A DNA stretch of 64,000 bases from an uncultured Mobiluncus sp. (GCF_947087965.1 NZ_CAMUES010000002.1:310001-374000); one strand, 5' to 3'. Shown: positions 16,944-26,444, counted from the first letter of the stretch. The notes: generated by a model from the letters alone, not told the origin. Numbers and translations: made by a program.

Positions 16944-17969
16944 CTAATGATTGTCGAGCTCTTCGATACTGGACAAATCTCCCCAGTTTCCGCTCATGGC
17001 ATCTCTGAATGCGGCTGCCAATCGCAAGAAGTCATGACGAGCGGTGCCGTCCCCGACCGAAATTTGGCGCAACATGACCTGACATCCCAGTTCGTTAGCG
17101 GCATTTTGCAAGTCGTCGATGTCCGTCACCGAAACGGGATCACCAATCACCACTGAGAGCCGCAGCTCGGGGACAATTCGATGTAAAACCCGCAAATGAT
17201 CGGGAAGGGTCAGGTCTTGCGTTTCTCCGCGTTGGCGGCTGAGATTCAGCACCAGGGCTTTCCGCGCCGGCGAGTGCACCAGCGCTTCCCGCAAGTCCGC
17301 AATCAGCAGATGCGGCATCACCGAGGTGTACCAGGAACCCGGACCCAACACGACCCAATCCGCACTTGCGACCGCCTGCAGAACCTGCGGGGTAACCGGC
17401 GCATCGGGAGGATCCAAGCGGATTCCCCGCACCACCCCCGGTGCTTTCGCAATCTTGGATTGTCCGCGTATCGTTTGAATCCGCCCGTCCTCTTCTAAGT
17501 CAGCTTCGATAGCCATCGGGACGGTAGACATCGGCAACACCCGGCCTTGCGCATCCAACAACCGAGTCATCCATTCCAGACCCGCGACCGGGTCATCGAG
17601 AATCTGCCACAAACCAGCCAGCAACAGGTTGCCCAGGTTGTGTCCGTTCATCTCCCCGTTTGATTTAAACCGAAACTGCAAAATATCGCGCCAGGTCAGA
17701 CCCCAATCGGATTCATCGCACAACGCCGCCAGCGCCATGCGCAAATCCCCCGGAGGCAGCAGGTCAAACTCTTGACGTAAACGTCCGCTGGAGCCTCCGT
17801 CATCGGCCACGGTGACGACTGCAGTGAGATCTGTGGTGAGGTGGCGCAAAGCCGAAAGCGTAGCGTACAGCCCGTGTCCCCCACCAAACGCCACCACTTT
17901 CGGGCCGGTCGCGCGTCCGGGCCACACGGAATCTTGGGGAGGCTGAAAATAATGTCCCTGTACATTCAT
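16944..17969 (-). CDS. yvcK: YvcK/GlmR-type UDP-sugar-binding regulator (CofD-like fold)
   Basis: 341 residues. The family binds UDP-N-acetylglucosamine-type nucleotides and tunes carbon flow into cell-wall precursors (GlmR in Bacillus, CuvA in mycobacteria). Recognisable motifs: KVVAFGGGHGLYATLSALR (GGGxG loop), VVTVADDGGSSGRLR, LPPGDLRMALAAL, GHNLGNLLLAGL and VLGPGSWYTSVMPHLL. Residues 1-22 are extra and variable. It starts 18 bp after the rapZ stop, so both are likely on one mRNA. Not an enzyme of F420 synthesis despite the CofD-like fold. Confidence 0.94.
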   Translation of the reverse strand: MNVQGHYFQPPQDSVWPGRATGPKVVAFGGGHGLYATLSALRHLTTDLTAVVTVADDGGSSGRLRQEFDLLPPGDLRMALAALCDESDWGLTWRDILQFRFKSNGEMNGHNLGNLLLAGLWQILDDPVAGLEWMTRLLDAQGRVLPMSTVPMAIEADLEEDGRIQTIRGQSKIAKAPGVVRGIRLDPPDAPVTPQVLQAVASADWVVLGPGSWYTSVMPHLLIADLREALVHSPARKALVLNLSRQRGETQDLTLPDHLRVLHRIVPELRLSVVIGDPVSVTDIDDLQNAANELGCQVMLRQISVGDGTARHDFLRLAAAFRDAMSGNWGDLSSIEELDNH

Positions 17970-17987
17970 ACCTATCTCACCCCCGAG

Positions 17988-18923
17988 TCATTCCTTGCCG
18001 ATATCACGATGCACGGTGCGTACCTGGAAACCTTTAGAGCGCAGCAGGTTGGACAGGCGTTCTGCCATCGCCACCGAACGATGCTGCCCCCCGGTACACC
18101 CCACGGCAATTGTCACAAACGGCTTTAACTCGTGCAGGTAACCGTTGAGCACCGGGGCCAACGTGTCAACATAATGCTGAGCAAACTCGCTGGCTCCGGG
18201 CTGACTCAAGACGTATTTCGCCACCGCTTCATCCCGACCAGTCAAGTGCCGCAGCTCCGTCACCCAGTAAGGATTGGGGAAAAATCTCACATCCACCACG
18301 TGATCGGCGTCCATGGGCAGACCGTATTTAAACCCGAAACTCATCACTGTCACGTTCAATCCATTGACGGTTTCCCCGGACACGAGTTCACGAATTCGCC
18401 GGGCTAGGTCGTGAACATTCATGTGGGTCGTGTCCACGTAGATATTGGCGCGGTCGCGGATAGGCCCGAGCAGTTCCCGTTCCGAGGCAATTCCGTCCAT
18501 AATCCGACCTTCACCCTGCAAGGGGTGGGGGCGGCGCACCTGTTCGTAGCGGCGCACCAGCACCGCGTCAGAACAGTCAAGGAACAAAACTTGCAGGTCA
18601 ACCTGGGCTTCCTGCAAAGCATCCAGGGTAGACATGAATTCCGAAAAGAAACTGCGCGAACGCACATCAACCACCACGGCCAGACGGTGCACGCCATCCC
18701 CGCCGGGAGTCATCATGCGCGCCAAAGGACCGAGCATCCGGGGAGGCAGATTGTCCACCACATACCAGTTCAAATCCTCCAAGACCTGAGCGGTTTGGCT
18801 GCGTCCGGCCCCGCTCATGCCGGTAATAATCAGCATCTGGGCACGTTCAGTGACATCGCGCACGGACTGGGCATCCAGCTCGGGAATACCCGATGGCACA
18901 GTAGGGGTGGGGTCTTCACTCAT
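17988..18923 (-). CDS. rapZ: RNase adapter / nucleotide-binding protein RapZ
   Basis: 311 residues. RapZ binds GTP/ATP and, in enterics, guides RNase E cleavage of the glmZ small RNA; the actinobacterial role is less clear. The P-loop is at residues 35-42, GMSGAGRS, with Arg in place of the usual Lys, a change common in actinobacterial members. VVDNLPPRML follows, then LFLDCSDAVLVRRYEQVRRPHPL, and the conserved C-terminal domain includes SFGFKYGLP, DVRFFPNPYW and TIAVGCTGGQHRS. The -10-like TAAGCT is 6 nt before the ATG and no Shine-Dalgarno is seen. It is first gene of the rapZ-yvcK-whiA-uvrC-receptor block. Confidence 0.95.
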   Translation of the reverse strand: MSEDPTPTVPSGIPELDAQSVRDVTERAQMLIITGMSGAGRSQTAQVLEDLNWYVVDNLPPRMLGPLARMMTPGGDGVHRLAVVVDVRSRSFFSEFMSTLDALQEAQVDLQVLFLDCSDAVLVRRYEQVRRPHPLQGEGRIMDGIASERELLGPIRDRANIYVDTTHMNVHDLARRIRELVSGETVNGLNVTVMSFGFKYGLPMDADHVVDVRFFPNPYWVTELRHLTGRDEAVAKYVLSQPGASEFAQHYVDTLAPVLNGYLHELKPFVTIAVGCTGGQHRSVAMAERLSNLLRSKGFQVRTVHRDIGKE

Positions 18924-18929
18924 GTTTCC

Positions 18930-18958
18930 AGCTTATCGAGTTGTCGAGGGAAGTTCAG
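18930..18958 (-). promoter_or_regulatory. promoter of the rapZ cluster (probably leaderless)
   Basis: On the minus strand CTGAAC (-35, 18958-18953) and TAAGCT (-10, 18935-18930) are 17 bp apart, and the ATG begins 6 nt after the -10. Confidence 0.5.
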
Positions 18959-18977
18959 GCTTTGCAGATACCCAAAT

Positions 18978-20780
18978 CTAAAGCTCTTCCGCCGCGTCCA
19001 GCCATTGCTCCTCAAGTTGTTCGACCTGACGGCGGGCAGTTTGCAACTCTTTTGCCAAATCCGCGAGTTTTTCATAATCGGCAGGATCCGTGTCAGCCAG
19101 CTGTGATTCGATTTGGGCCACCTGCGCGGTGGCTTTGGCAATCTTACGTTCCAGGGATTGCAGACGTTTTTGGGTTTCGTAGTCGGCTTTGGAACCGGTT
19201 TTTCCATTCACAAGGGGTTTCTGCGACGTCGACGGCTCGTCAGACTTCGGTCGGCTGGTCGGACGTGCCTGTTCGGCCAGCTCCAAGTATTCGTCCACCC
19301 CTCCGGGAAGGTGGCGCAAACCGTGTTCAATGACGGCGTATTGATTATCGGTAATCCGTTCGATGAGATATCGATCGTGGGAGACGACCAGCAACGTTCC
19401 CGGCCACGCATCCAACACGTCTTCCAGCGCGGTCAAGGTATCGGTATCAATATCGTTGGTGGGCTCGTCCAGAATCATCACATTCGGTTCTTCCAGCAGT
19501 AGCAACAAAATCTGCAGACGCCGTTTCTGTCCCCCGCTCAGCGCCCCCACTTTGGCTTGCAGCTGGGAGGAGTTAAACCCCAAACGTTCCAGCATCTGGG
19601 CGGGGCTCAGCTCCTTACCTTCCACCTCGAAAGAGCCTTTGAGCTTACCTAACACCTGATAGACACGATAATCCGCAATCTCGCGCAGCGCCCGAAATTC
19701 CTGGTCCAAGATACCAATCTGGACTGTCTTGCCTTCGCGACGCCGCCCCCGAGTCGGGGTGAGATCCCCCGCCAGCAAACCGAGTAGGGTCGACTTCCCG
19801 GCCCCGTTAGCCCCCAAGATTCCGGCGCGCTCCCCCGGCGCTACCCGCCAGGTCACATCGCGTAAAACCGGATGGGAATCGTCTGGCTCCTCGTAGGAAA
19901 AATCCACGTCCACCAGGTCCACAACAATTTTCCCAAGCCTTCCGGTGGCCAGTTTCACCAGCTGCACCGTGTCGCGCACCGGCGGAACATCCTCAATGAG
20001 TGCGTTGGCGGCATCGATGCGAAACTTCGGTTTGGAAGTTCGAGCCGGGGCTCCGCGCCGTAGCCAGGCTAACTCTTTGCGTAACAGATTTTGGCGCTTT
20101 TCGGCGGCGAGGGCGGCCTGCCGGTCACGTTCCACGCGAGCCAAAATATAGGCCGCGTATCCCCCCTCGAAGGGTTCCACCATACCGTCGTGAACTTCCC
20201 AAGTGTCGCGCGACACCGCATCGAGAAACCACCGATCGTGCGTCACCAGCAACAGGGCACCCTCCCGGGCTGACCAGCGGCGATTAAGGTGACGCGCCAG
20301 CCAGGCCACCCCTTCCATATCCAGGTGGTTCGTGGGCTCATCCAGTCCGATGACATCCCAGTCGCCAATCAGGAGTTTCGCGAGGGCGAGGCGTCGACGC
20401 TGTCCCCCGCTCAGCGCCTCTACCGGCGATTCCCACGCGATGGCAGGCAACAGCCCGTCCAGCACTTCGCGAATCCGCGGGTCACTGAGGACTTCGTGGT
20501 GTTTAGAACCTGCCAGCAACACCGTCTCCACCGTGTCGGAGCCGCTCAGAGTGTCCTCCTGTCCCAGCAAGGCGACTCGCAGCCCGTTGCGCCGGGTCAC
20601 GAGCCCGGAATGCGGCTGCTGAGTTCCAAACAGCACCCGCATCAACGTTGATTTGCCGTCTCCATTGCGCCCGACAATCCCGATACGATCCCCGGCAGAA
20701 ACCCCGACCGTGACATCGTCAAGCAGCAGCTTGTCCGGGTACTCCACGTGCAGGTTTTGCCCACCCAAAAGGTTACCCAA
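18978..20780 (-). CDS. ABC-F family ATPase (Uup-like)
   Basis: 600 residues with two ATPase domains and no membrane segment, as in ABC-F proteins that act on the ribosome. Domain 1: Walker A GIVGRNGDGKST, signature LSGGQRRRLALAKLL, Walker B GLDEPTNHLD. Domain 2: Walker A GILGANGAGKST (~335), LSGGQKRRLQ and MILDEPTNDID. The linker between them is charged. The C-terminal ~80 residues are a coiled coil (LQSLERKIAKATAQVAQIESQ region), which marks the Uup subgroup. The start is TTG with GAGG 4 nt upstream. It follows rne by 67 bp on the same strand. Likely housekeeping translation or Okazaki/structure maintenance; antibiotic resistance is less likely. Confidence 0.92.
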   Translation of the reverse strand: MGNLLGGQNLHVEYPDKLLLDDVTVGVSAGDRIGIVGRNGDGKSTLMRVLFGTQQPHSGLVTRRNGLRVALLGQEDTLSGSDTVETVLLAGSKHHEVLSDPRIREVLDGLLPAIAWESPVEALSGGQRRRLALAKLLIGDWDVIGLDEPTNHLDMEGVAWLARHLNRRWSAREGALLLVTHDRWFLDAVSRDTWEVHDGMVEPFEGGYAAYILARVERDRQAALAAEKRQNLLRKELAWLRRGAPARTSKPKFRIDAANALIEDVPPVRDTVQLVKLATGRLGKIVVDLVDVDFSYEEPDDSHPVLRDVTWRVAPGERAGILGANGAGKSTLLGLLAGDLTPTRGRRREGKTVQIGILDQEFRALREIADYRVYQVLGKLKGSFEVEGKELSPAQMLERLGFNSSQLQAKVGALSGGQKRRLQILLLLLEEPNVMILDEPTNDIDTDTLTALEDVLDAWPGTLLVVSHDRYLIERITDNQYAVIEHGLRHLPGGVDEYLELAEQARPTSRPKSDEPSTSQKPLVNGKTGSKADYETQKRLQSLERKIAKATAQVAQIESQLADTDPADYEKLADLAKELQTARRQVEQLEEQWLDAAEEL

Positions 20781-20787
20781 AACGCCT

Positions 20788-20833
20788 CACTCCAAAACCT
20801 GCCGGCAGACCCCGGCAAAACCGGGCAGACTGC
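20788..20833 (-). terminator. imperfect hairpin in the rne to ABC-F spacer
   Basis: On the minus strand CCCGG-TTTTG-CCGGG sits inside a longer imperfect stem with flanking GCAG/CTGC. Only a short T-stretch follows, so it may be a processing site or weak terminator between rne and the ABC-F gene. Confidence 0.3.
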
Positions 20834-20847
20834 GAAAAAACCGGGAA

Positions 20848-23250
20848 CTACCCTTGTGAAACCACAATATCGGCGTCAGCGGAATCCGTATTGATGACTC
20901 CGGTGGAAGCGGCCCGGCGATGGCGGCGGCGCGGCGCGGCGCTCTCCGTGGAGCCGTTGGCGCTGGTGATTTCCAGGCGTGTTTGCGCCCCGTCCAGAGC
21001 GAGTTTCTCACTGGCTTTATCCAAGGAGGGCTTTTCGTCGGGTTGTTCCAGAGAGGGCTTTTCCGGGGGTGTTGTCAGTAGTTTCTGCTCCTTGGTTCGC
21101 GACGAGTCGGATTGCTCGGGTGCGGGCTCGTGCTCCTCGGAGGCGTGCGCGGCGGTAGCAATTGCCGCCATAGTCTGACGCACTTCCGGATTCGTTTCTT
21201 TCACGGATTTAGCGCGAGAGCGGGCACGCTTCGAACTGGAACCAGACGAGGATCCGCGCCGAGGCGAGGGATGGGACACCACGTCTTCCGGGGCTTGCCC
21301 GTTGTTCTCGACCGGCACATCGTGAACGATGAAGCCGCGTCCGTCACAGCATTCACACTGGGTCGAAAAGGCTTCTACCAGTCCCTGCCCGACTCGTTTA
21401 CGAGTCATCTGAACCAAACCTAGGGAGGTCACTTCGGTGACCTGGTGACGAGTCCGGTCACGTCCCAGACATTCCACCAAGCGCCGCAGCACCAAATCCC
21501 GGTTCGACTCGATAACCATGTCCACAAAGTCGATGACGACAATGCCTCCAATGTCGCGCAGCCGCAGCTGACGCACGATTTCTTCGGCTGCTTCCAAGTT
21601 GTTCTTGGTGACGGTTTCTTCCAGGGTTCCCCCCACACCAATGTAGCGCCCGGTATTGACGTCAATAACCGTCATCGCTTCGGTCCGGTCAATAATCAGG
21701 TAACCGCCGCTGGGCAACCACACCTTGCGTTCGAAGCCTTTCGCGAGCTGTTCATCGATGCGGTGGGCTGCAAAAATGTCGTCCTCGCCTTCCCAATGCT
21801 TCAGGCGGTCCTTTAACTCTGGAGACAAATCGCGCACATATTTGGAAATGGTCTTCCACGCGTTGTCACCTTGAATAGTCAGAGAGCGGAAGTCCTCATT
21901 AAATATGTCACGCACGACTCGCACGGCCAGTTCCGGTTCCCCGTGCAGCAGGACCGGTCCGTTGCGGGTCTTGCGCTGTTTTGTCTCGATTTCTTCCCAA
22001 ATTCGAGTGAGGCGTTCCACATCAGCGCGCAACTGTTCTTCCGTAGCCCCCTCAGCGGCGGTCCGTACGATGACTCCGTAACCGGCCGGAATCATCGTTT
22101 TCAGCAGAGTCTTGAGACGTTTGCGTTCTTCCTCGGGCAGCTTGCGCGAGATTCCGGTCATCGCCCCGCTGGGCACCAACACCAGGTGACGGCCCGCCAG
22201 AGTAATCTGAGATGTCAAACGGGCACCTTTATGTCCAATTGGATCCTTTGTGACCTGCACTAAAACCAGGTCGCCGGGGTTGAGCGCGTCCTCGATACGC
22301 CCGGTTTTGGCATTCAGACCGGCAGCGTCCCAGTTCACTTCTCCGGCATAGAGAACGGCGTTGCGTCCCTTGCCGATGTCCACGAAAGCTGCCTCCATCG
22401 AGGACAACACGTTTTGCACCTTGCCCAGGTAGATATTACCCACGGCCGTCTCTTGGGTGTGCCGCGAAACGTAATGCTCGACCAGCAACCCATCCTCGAG
22501 AACGGCAATTTGATTCAAACCGTCGCGCTCGCGCACGACCATTTCTCGCTTCACGTTCTCTCGACGCGCCAGGAATTCTGCTTCCGTGATCGGGGTCCGT
22601 TTGCGACTTTCTTTACGCCCCGCCTTACGGCGAATCCGTTTCGCTTCCAGCCGCGTGGAACCGTCCAGTGTCTTGACTCCCTCGCCTTCCCCGCCATCGG
22701 AACGAGTCCGGCGCCGCCGCCGACGCGTCGTGCTGTTTTCGTCCTCTGAAGTCGTGTCTTTCTCGGCGGCGGGCATGTTCCCGCTTTCAGACTCATCGTG
22801 CGCCGAGGTTTTTTTACGGCTGGAGGTTTTCGAATTGGCCCGAGAGCTCGATGCCGACTCGTTCTTAGTAGAAGAGGACTTCTTTCGGCTGTGGCTTTCC
22901 GGCTCAGTTTCGGCGGCAGATTTGGCCTGATTAGAACGGTTATTACGAGTCCGTTTTTCTTCAGCTGGTGCTGCCGGCGCAAAGCTGGACAGGTCCGGAG
23001 CCTGGAACAGCAAGCTGGCAGCGGGCAGGGACACTCCCGCGCTCGGCGCACTGACGGCAGACGGCGTTTCTGAAGCCGAGAAAGTCGGACTGGCGTCCTT
23101 TACCTTCCTTGAGGATGTATTAACTTTTTGAAAAGTCTGGTCTTTCGTATCTTTAGTCGCGGAGGCACGAGTACGAGTTCGTGCCGTACCGGAATTACGC
23201 GAAGTTTTTCTAGTAGCCGCATTTGTTTCGGATTCTGTTGTCTTATTCAC
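20848..23250 (-). CDS. rne: ribonuclease E/G
   Basis: 800 residues. This endoribonuclease starts mRNA decay and processes rRNA and tRNA. Residues 1-~215 are a long, low-complexity charged extension (Ser/Lys/Arg-rich). The S1 domain lies near 260-340 (NIYLGKVQNVLSSMEAAFVD), followed by the RNase H-like and DNase I-like catalytic core. The catalytic Asp residues are in MTVIDVNTGRYIG (~531) and VVIDFVDM (~573), both intact. The zinc-link appears as CECCDGRGF (~633). A disordered C-terminal tail completes it. The actinobacterial layout, with the catalytic core in the middle, is kept. Start GTG with AGGAG 8 nt upstream. Confidence 0.94.
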   Translation of the reverse strand: MNKTTESETNAATRKTSRNSGTARTRTRASATKDTKDQTFQKVNTSSRKVKDASPTFSASETPSAVSAPSAGVSLPAASLLFQAPDLSSFAPAAPAEEKRTRNNRSNQAKSAAETEPESHSRKKSSSTKNESASSSRANSKTSSRKKTSAHDESESGNMPAAEKDTTSEDENSTTRRRRRRTRSDGGEGEGVKTLDGSTRLEAKRIRRKAGRKESRKRTPITEAEFLARRENVKREMVVRERDGLNQIAVLEDGLLVEHYVSRHTQETAVGNIYLGKVQNVLSSMEAAFVDIGKGRNAVLYAGEVNWDAAGLNAKTGRIEDALNPGDLVLVQVTKDPIGHKGARLTSQITLAGRHLVLVPSGAMTGISRKLPEEERKRLKTLLKTMIPAGYGVIVRTAAEGATEEQLRADVERLTRIWEEIETKQRKTRNGPVLLHGEPELAVRVVRDIFNEDFRSLTIQGDNAWKTISKYVRDLSPELKDRLKHWEGEDDIFAAHRIDEQLAKGFERKVWLPSGGYLIIDRTEAMTVIDVNTGRYIGVGGTLEETVTKNNLEAAEEIVRQLRLRDIGGIVVIDFVDMVIESNRDLVLRRLVECLGRDRTRHQVTEVTSLGLVQMTRKRVGQGLVEAFSTQCECCDGRGFIVHDVPVENNGQAPEDVVSHPSPRRGSSSGSSSKRARSRAKSVKETNPEVRQTMAAIATAAHASEEHEPAPEQSDSSRTKEQKLLTTPPEKPSLEQPDEKPSLDKASEKLALDGAQTRLEITSANGSTESAAPRRRHRRAASTGVINTDSADADIVVSQG

Positions 23251-23624
23251 TTTAAAGCTCCTGCAAGAGACCGGCTAGCAACCTGCCAGTCTATTTAGTT
23301 ATCAGTCATCACCAAACGGTGGAAAGTCTATGAGAGATAAGGGATAAACCGGGCTAATGAAACCGTGAGACCGGGCTCACAAAGGATTCCGAGTTGCCGA
23401 CTTGGGCTGCTCAAGACATCCCTATCTCCGCTCAACATCCTATCGCACAGTCGGATTTTTACCCAGAAAAAAACTTCCGATGAGGCGCGAAATGTACATG
23501 TTGGTAAAATTTTAGGGTAGATTTAGGGAGTGGCTCAGGTTCACTTGGCGATTACGCTATGTGACCACGAAGTAAATCTGGTCCTAAATGCAATTTCTAT
23601 AAATTCTACGGAAAGGCGGAAAAG
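23251..23624. promoter_or_regulatory. divergent rne/cydA regulatory region with a Rex-like inverted repeat
   Basis: This 374-bp spacer has no gene. At 23363-23382 there is CCGTGA-N8-TCACAA, matching 10 of 12 fixed positions of the redox-repressor Rex consensus TTGTGA-N8-TCACAA; Rex commonly controls cyd genes. It is 243 bp from cydA and 113 bp from rne. A TATAAA (23598-23603) lies 21 bp before the cydA GTG and may be its -10. GGCGGAAAAG directly before the GTG is the ribosome binding site. The Rex assignment is inference; no rex gene is in the window. Confidence 0.45.
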
Positions 23625-25247
23625 GTGACCGTCGTCTCAATGGGGCTTGAAAGCCTCGACTTGGCGCGGTGGCAGTTCGGTATTACAACCGTCTACCACT
23701 TTATCCTGGTTCCGTTCACCATCGGCATGTCCTTGCTGGTAGCACTGATGGAAACATTGTGGTACCGCACCGGCAAGGAATACTGGCTGAAGGCGACACG
23801 GTTCTTTGGAAGGCTGTTTATTGTTAACTTTGCCCTGGGCGTTGCGACCGGTATCGTGCAGGAATTCCAATTCGGCATGGGCTGGTCCGAGTACTCCCGC
23901 TTCGTCGGTGATATCTTCGGCGCTCCTCTGGCTTTTGAAGCTCTGCTCTCATTCTTCATGGAGTCCACGTTCCTCGGGGTGTGGATTTTCGGTTGGGGCA
24001 AGATCTCCAAGAAAGCTCACGTTGTCGTGTCTTGGCTGGTAATGGTCGGCGTCAACACTTCTATGTTGTGGATTATCGGCGCTAACTCCTGGATGCAGCG
24101 CCCGGTTGGTGCGGTCTTTGACCCGGCTACCGGTCGTGCAACTTTGAACGGCGCTACCGCGTTCTTCCAAGTTGTTACCAACTCCACCATGTGGCTCGCT
24201 GTGTTCCACGTGGTAACTTCTTCTATCTTGCTGGCCTCCACCATCGTGGCTGGCATTTCTTTGTGGTGGATGGTTCGCGCCGCCAACGCTGGCGGTATCG
24301 GCGATACCGAAGCTCGCGAAGTCTGGCGTCCGATTGCCCGCTGGGGCATGACCATCATGTTGGTCGCTGGCGTCTTGACCATCGCTTCGGGTCACCTGCA
24401 AGGCCAGCACCTGGTTTACTACCAGCCTGCCAAGATGGCTGCCGCGGAAGGTCTGTGTGCTGGCGAATCCGGTGCCCTGGCTCTGGTAGCTTTCTCGGAC
24501 TGCCCGCAAGACATCCAAAAGAACGACGACGGTACTTGGCCGTTGACCGAGGTCGGTATCGGTAAGATTCCGGGTCTGCTCGGTTTCGTCGCGCACAACT
24601 CGTTCTCTCGTTCCATCGCTGGTATGGCTGACTCCTCCGAGCGTACCCAGACCATGCTGGAGAACGCAGCGGACAAGTTTGGTGATAAGGCTCCGAATAT
24701 CGACACCGCTAACACTTCCGGGATTAAGGGTGAAACCGGCGTTTACACCTGGGCTCCTTACTCTCCGTCCGTCCTGCTGGTGTTCTGGTCCTTCCGTTTG
24801 ATGATGGGCCTGGGGTTGTTCTGTGCAGCCTTGGCTCTGGTTGGTCTGTACCAGACTCGCGGCGGCAAGGTTTCCACCTCTAAGGGTCTGAAGCGTCTCG
24901 CCCTGATTACGCTGCCGATGCCGTTCCTGTCGGCGTCCTTCGGCTGGATTATGACTGAGTTCGGTCGTCAGCCGTTCATCGTGTACCCGAACCAGGATGC
25001 CTTCGGTTCTGACCTCGCGGTTAAGACCGATGCTGCCGGCGTATTCATGCTGACTGGCGATGGTTTGTCTGGTGTAGTCAACCCGCTTGAGTTCTTGATT
25101 TCGTTGATTCTGTTCACTTTGGTTTACCTGGTGCTCGGTATCATCTGGTTCAAGCTCATGGTCCGTTACTCCAAAGAGGGCATCAACACCCCGGCCTCCG
25201 ATGGTGGTCCGAACGCTGCCTCTCAAGACTTGTCGTTCGCATACTAA
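23625..25247 (+). CDS. cydA: cytochrome bd ubiquinol/menaquinol oxidase subunit I
   Basis: 540 residues, polytopic membrane protein. It oxidises quinol and carries haems b558, b595 and d, reducing oxygen with high affinity. The N-terminal helices include TVYHFILVPFTIGMSLLVAL (haem His ~19), then FQFGMGWSEYSRFVGDIFG and FEALLSFFMESTFLGVWIFG with conserved Glu residues. The b558 ligands fall in helices 5 and 7, the quinol-binding Q-loop region contains SGHLQGQHLVYYQPAKM upstream of it, and GRQPF replaces the usual GRQPW. The start is GTG at 23625; ATG at 23640 is an alternative. Codon use is strongly biased toward preferred codons, suggesting high expression. Operon with cydB. Confidence 0.96.
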   Translation: MTVVSMGLESLDLARWQFGITTVYHFILVPFTIGMSLLVALMETLWYRTGKEYWLKATRFFGRLFIVNFALGVATGIVQEFQFGMGWSEYSRFVGDIFGAPLAFEALLSFFMESTFLGVWIFGWGKISKKAHVVVSWLVMVGVNTSMLWIIGANSWMQRPVGAVFDPATGRATLNGATAFFQVVTNSTMWLAVFHVVTSSILLASTIVAGISLWWMVRAANAGGIGDTEAREVWRPIARWGMTIMLVAGVLTIASGHLQGQHLVYYQPAKMAAAEGLCAGESGALALVAFSDCPQDIQKNDDGTWPLTEVGIGKIPGLLGFVAHNSFSRSIAGMADSSERTQTMLENAADKFGDKAPNIDTANTSGIKGETGVYTWAPYSPSVLLVFWSFRLMMGLGLFCAALALVGLYQTRGGKVSTSKGLKRLALITLPMPFLSASFGWIMTEFGRQPFIVYPNQDAFGSDLAVKTDAAGVFMLTGDGLSGVVNPLEFLISLILFTLVYLVLGIIWFKLMVRYSKEGINTPASDGGPNAASQDLSFAY

Positions 25248-25262
25248 GGAGGAATTCGGACA

Positions 25263-26417
25263 ATGACTTTTCTGCAAATCCTTTGGTTTATCCTCGTAGC
25301 GGTCCTGTGGGCTGGCTATCTCGTCCTGGAAGGCTACGGCTTGGGTACGGGCATGTTGCTGCGTATCATCGGTAAGACCGATGACGAACGCGGTCAGATG
25401 GTTCGCGCCATTGGCCCGCACTGGGACGGCAACGAAGTGTGGCTGCTCACCGCTGGTGGCGCGACCTTTGCTTCTTCTCCCGAGTGGTACGCCGTGATGT
25501 TCTCCGGTATGTACATCGCTCTGTTCCTGGTTCTGCTGTGCCTGATTGGCCGTATCGCGGCTATCGAATGGCGTAACAAGGTTGACACGCCGCAGTGGCG
25601 TGGCCGCTGGGACACCATCCAGACCATCTCTGCTTGGCTGGTTCCAGTTCTGCTGGGTGTGGCCTTCGGCAACCTCGTGGCTGGCATGAAGATTATCGTG
25701 GCCGACCCCAAGACCCCGTTCGTCGAGGTCGGTCCCGAGAACGTCGACATCGCCAACGCTGGTATGTCTCAGATTCACTCCTTCATCGGTTTGGGCGAGT
25801 TCCCCTTCAGCCAGCTGCTGAGCTTGCTGATTGGCGGTTCCGGCTTCGCGATTCTGGGCGGTTTGGTGATTGCCTCCCTGTCCTTGGTCCAAGGCGCCAA
25901 CTTCTTGGCTCTTAAGACCGACGGAGCTGTTCAGGAACGCGCGGTCGCGTTTGCCCCGTGGTTGGGTCTCATCTCGACCATCCTGACCGCAATCTTTGCG
26001 GTGTGGGGCACCTTCGTCTTCAAGGGCGCTGGTTTCATCTTCTCGCTGATCTTCCTGGTCCTCGCGGCAGTCTGCCTCATTGTCAGCCTGCTCTTCGCGT
26101 TCAAGGGTGCTTCGGCAAAGGCTTTCACCTTCAACTCCGTTGCGATTGCAATGTGTGTTGCTTGGGTGTTCGCCATGCTCTTCCCCAACGTGATGAAGTC
26201 CTCGATTGATCCAGCCTATTCGCTGACTATCGCTCAGTCTGCGGCTTCCGCCAGTACCCAGATTGTGATGACCGTAGCGGCCATCATTCTGGTCCCAATC
26301 GTGTTGGGCTACACCATCTGGTCTGTCTACATGTTCCGCGCTCGTATCAGCGTGGCACCTGCGGGCGGCCTGGAGCCTGACAAGATTCGCGAAGGCGCGA
26401 ACTTCCTGGTTGGCTAA
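25263..26417 (+). CDS. cydB: cytochrome bd oxidase subunit II
   Basis: 384 residues with about eight to nine transmembrane helices; partner of CydA. The N-terminal signature is clear: LQILWFILVAVLWAGYLVLEGYGLGTGML, followed by GPHWDGNEVWLLTAGGATFASSP and AVMFSGMYIALFLVLLCLI. These include the conserved Glu/Asp and Trp of the proton path (E in LEGYG, D in HWDGNEVW). It begins 15 bp after cydA with a strong AAGGAGGA ribosome binding site. Codon use is as biased as in cydA. A GC-rich hairpin follows before cydDC. Confidence 0.95.
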   Translation: MTFLQILWFILVAVLWAGYLVLEGYGLGTGMLLRIIGKTDDERGQMVRAIGPHWDGNEVWLLTAGGATFASSPEWYAVMFSGMYIALFLVLLCLIGRIAAIEWRNKVDTPQWRGRWDTIQTISAWLVPVLLGVAFGNLVAGMKIIVADPKTPFVEVGPENVDIANAGMSQIHSFIGLGEFPFSQLLSLLIGGSGFAILGGLVIASLSLVQGANFLALKTDGAVQERAVAFAPWLGLISTILTAIFAVWGTFVFKGAGFIFSLIFLVLAAVCLIVSLLFAFKGASAKAFTFNSVAIAMCVAWVFAMLFPNVMKSSIDPAYSLTIAQSAASASTQIVMTVAAIILVPIVLGYTIWSVYMFRARISVAPAGGLEPDKIREGANFLVG

Positions 26418-26444
26418 ATAAAGCGACGACGGTCTGAAACCGTT

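Noticed and set aside
23949..25892. A 647-codon open frame on the minus strand opposite cydA and cydB
   Set aside because: It mirrors the strong codon bias of cydAB, which excludes the sense codons that would be antisense stops. The translation is low-complexity (Gln/His/Asn/Gly) with no domain and no ribosome binding site.
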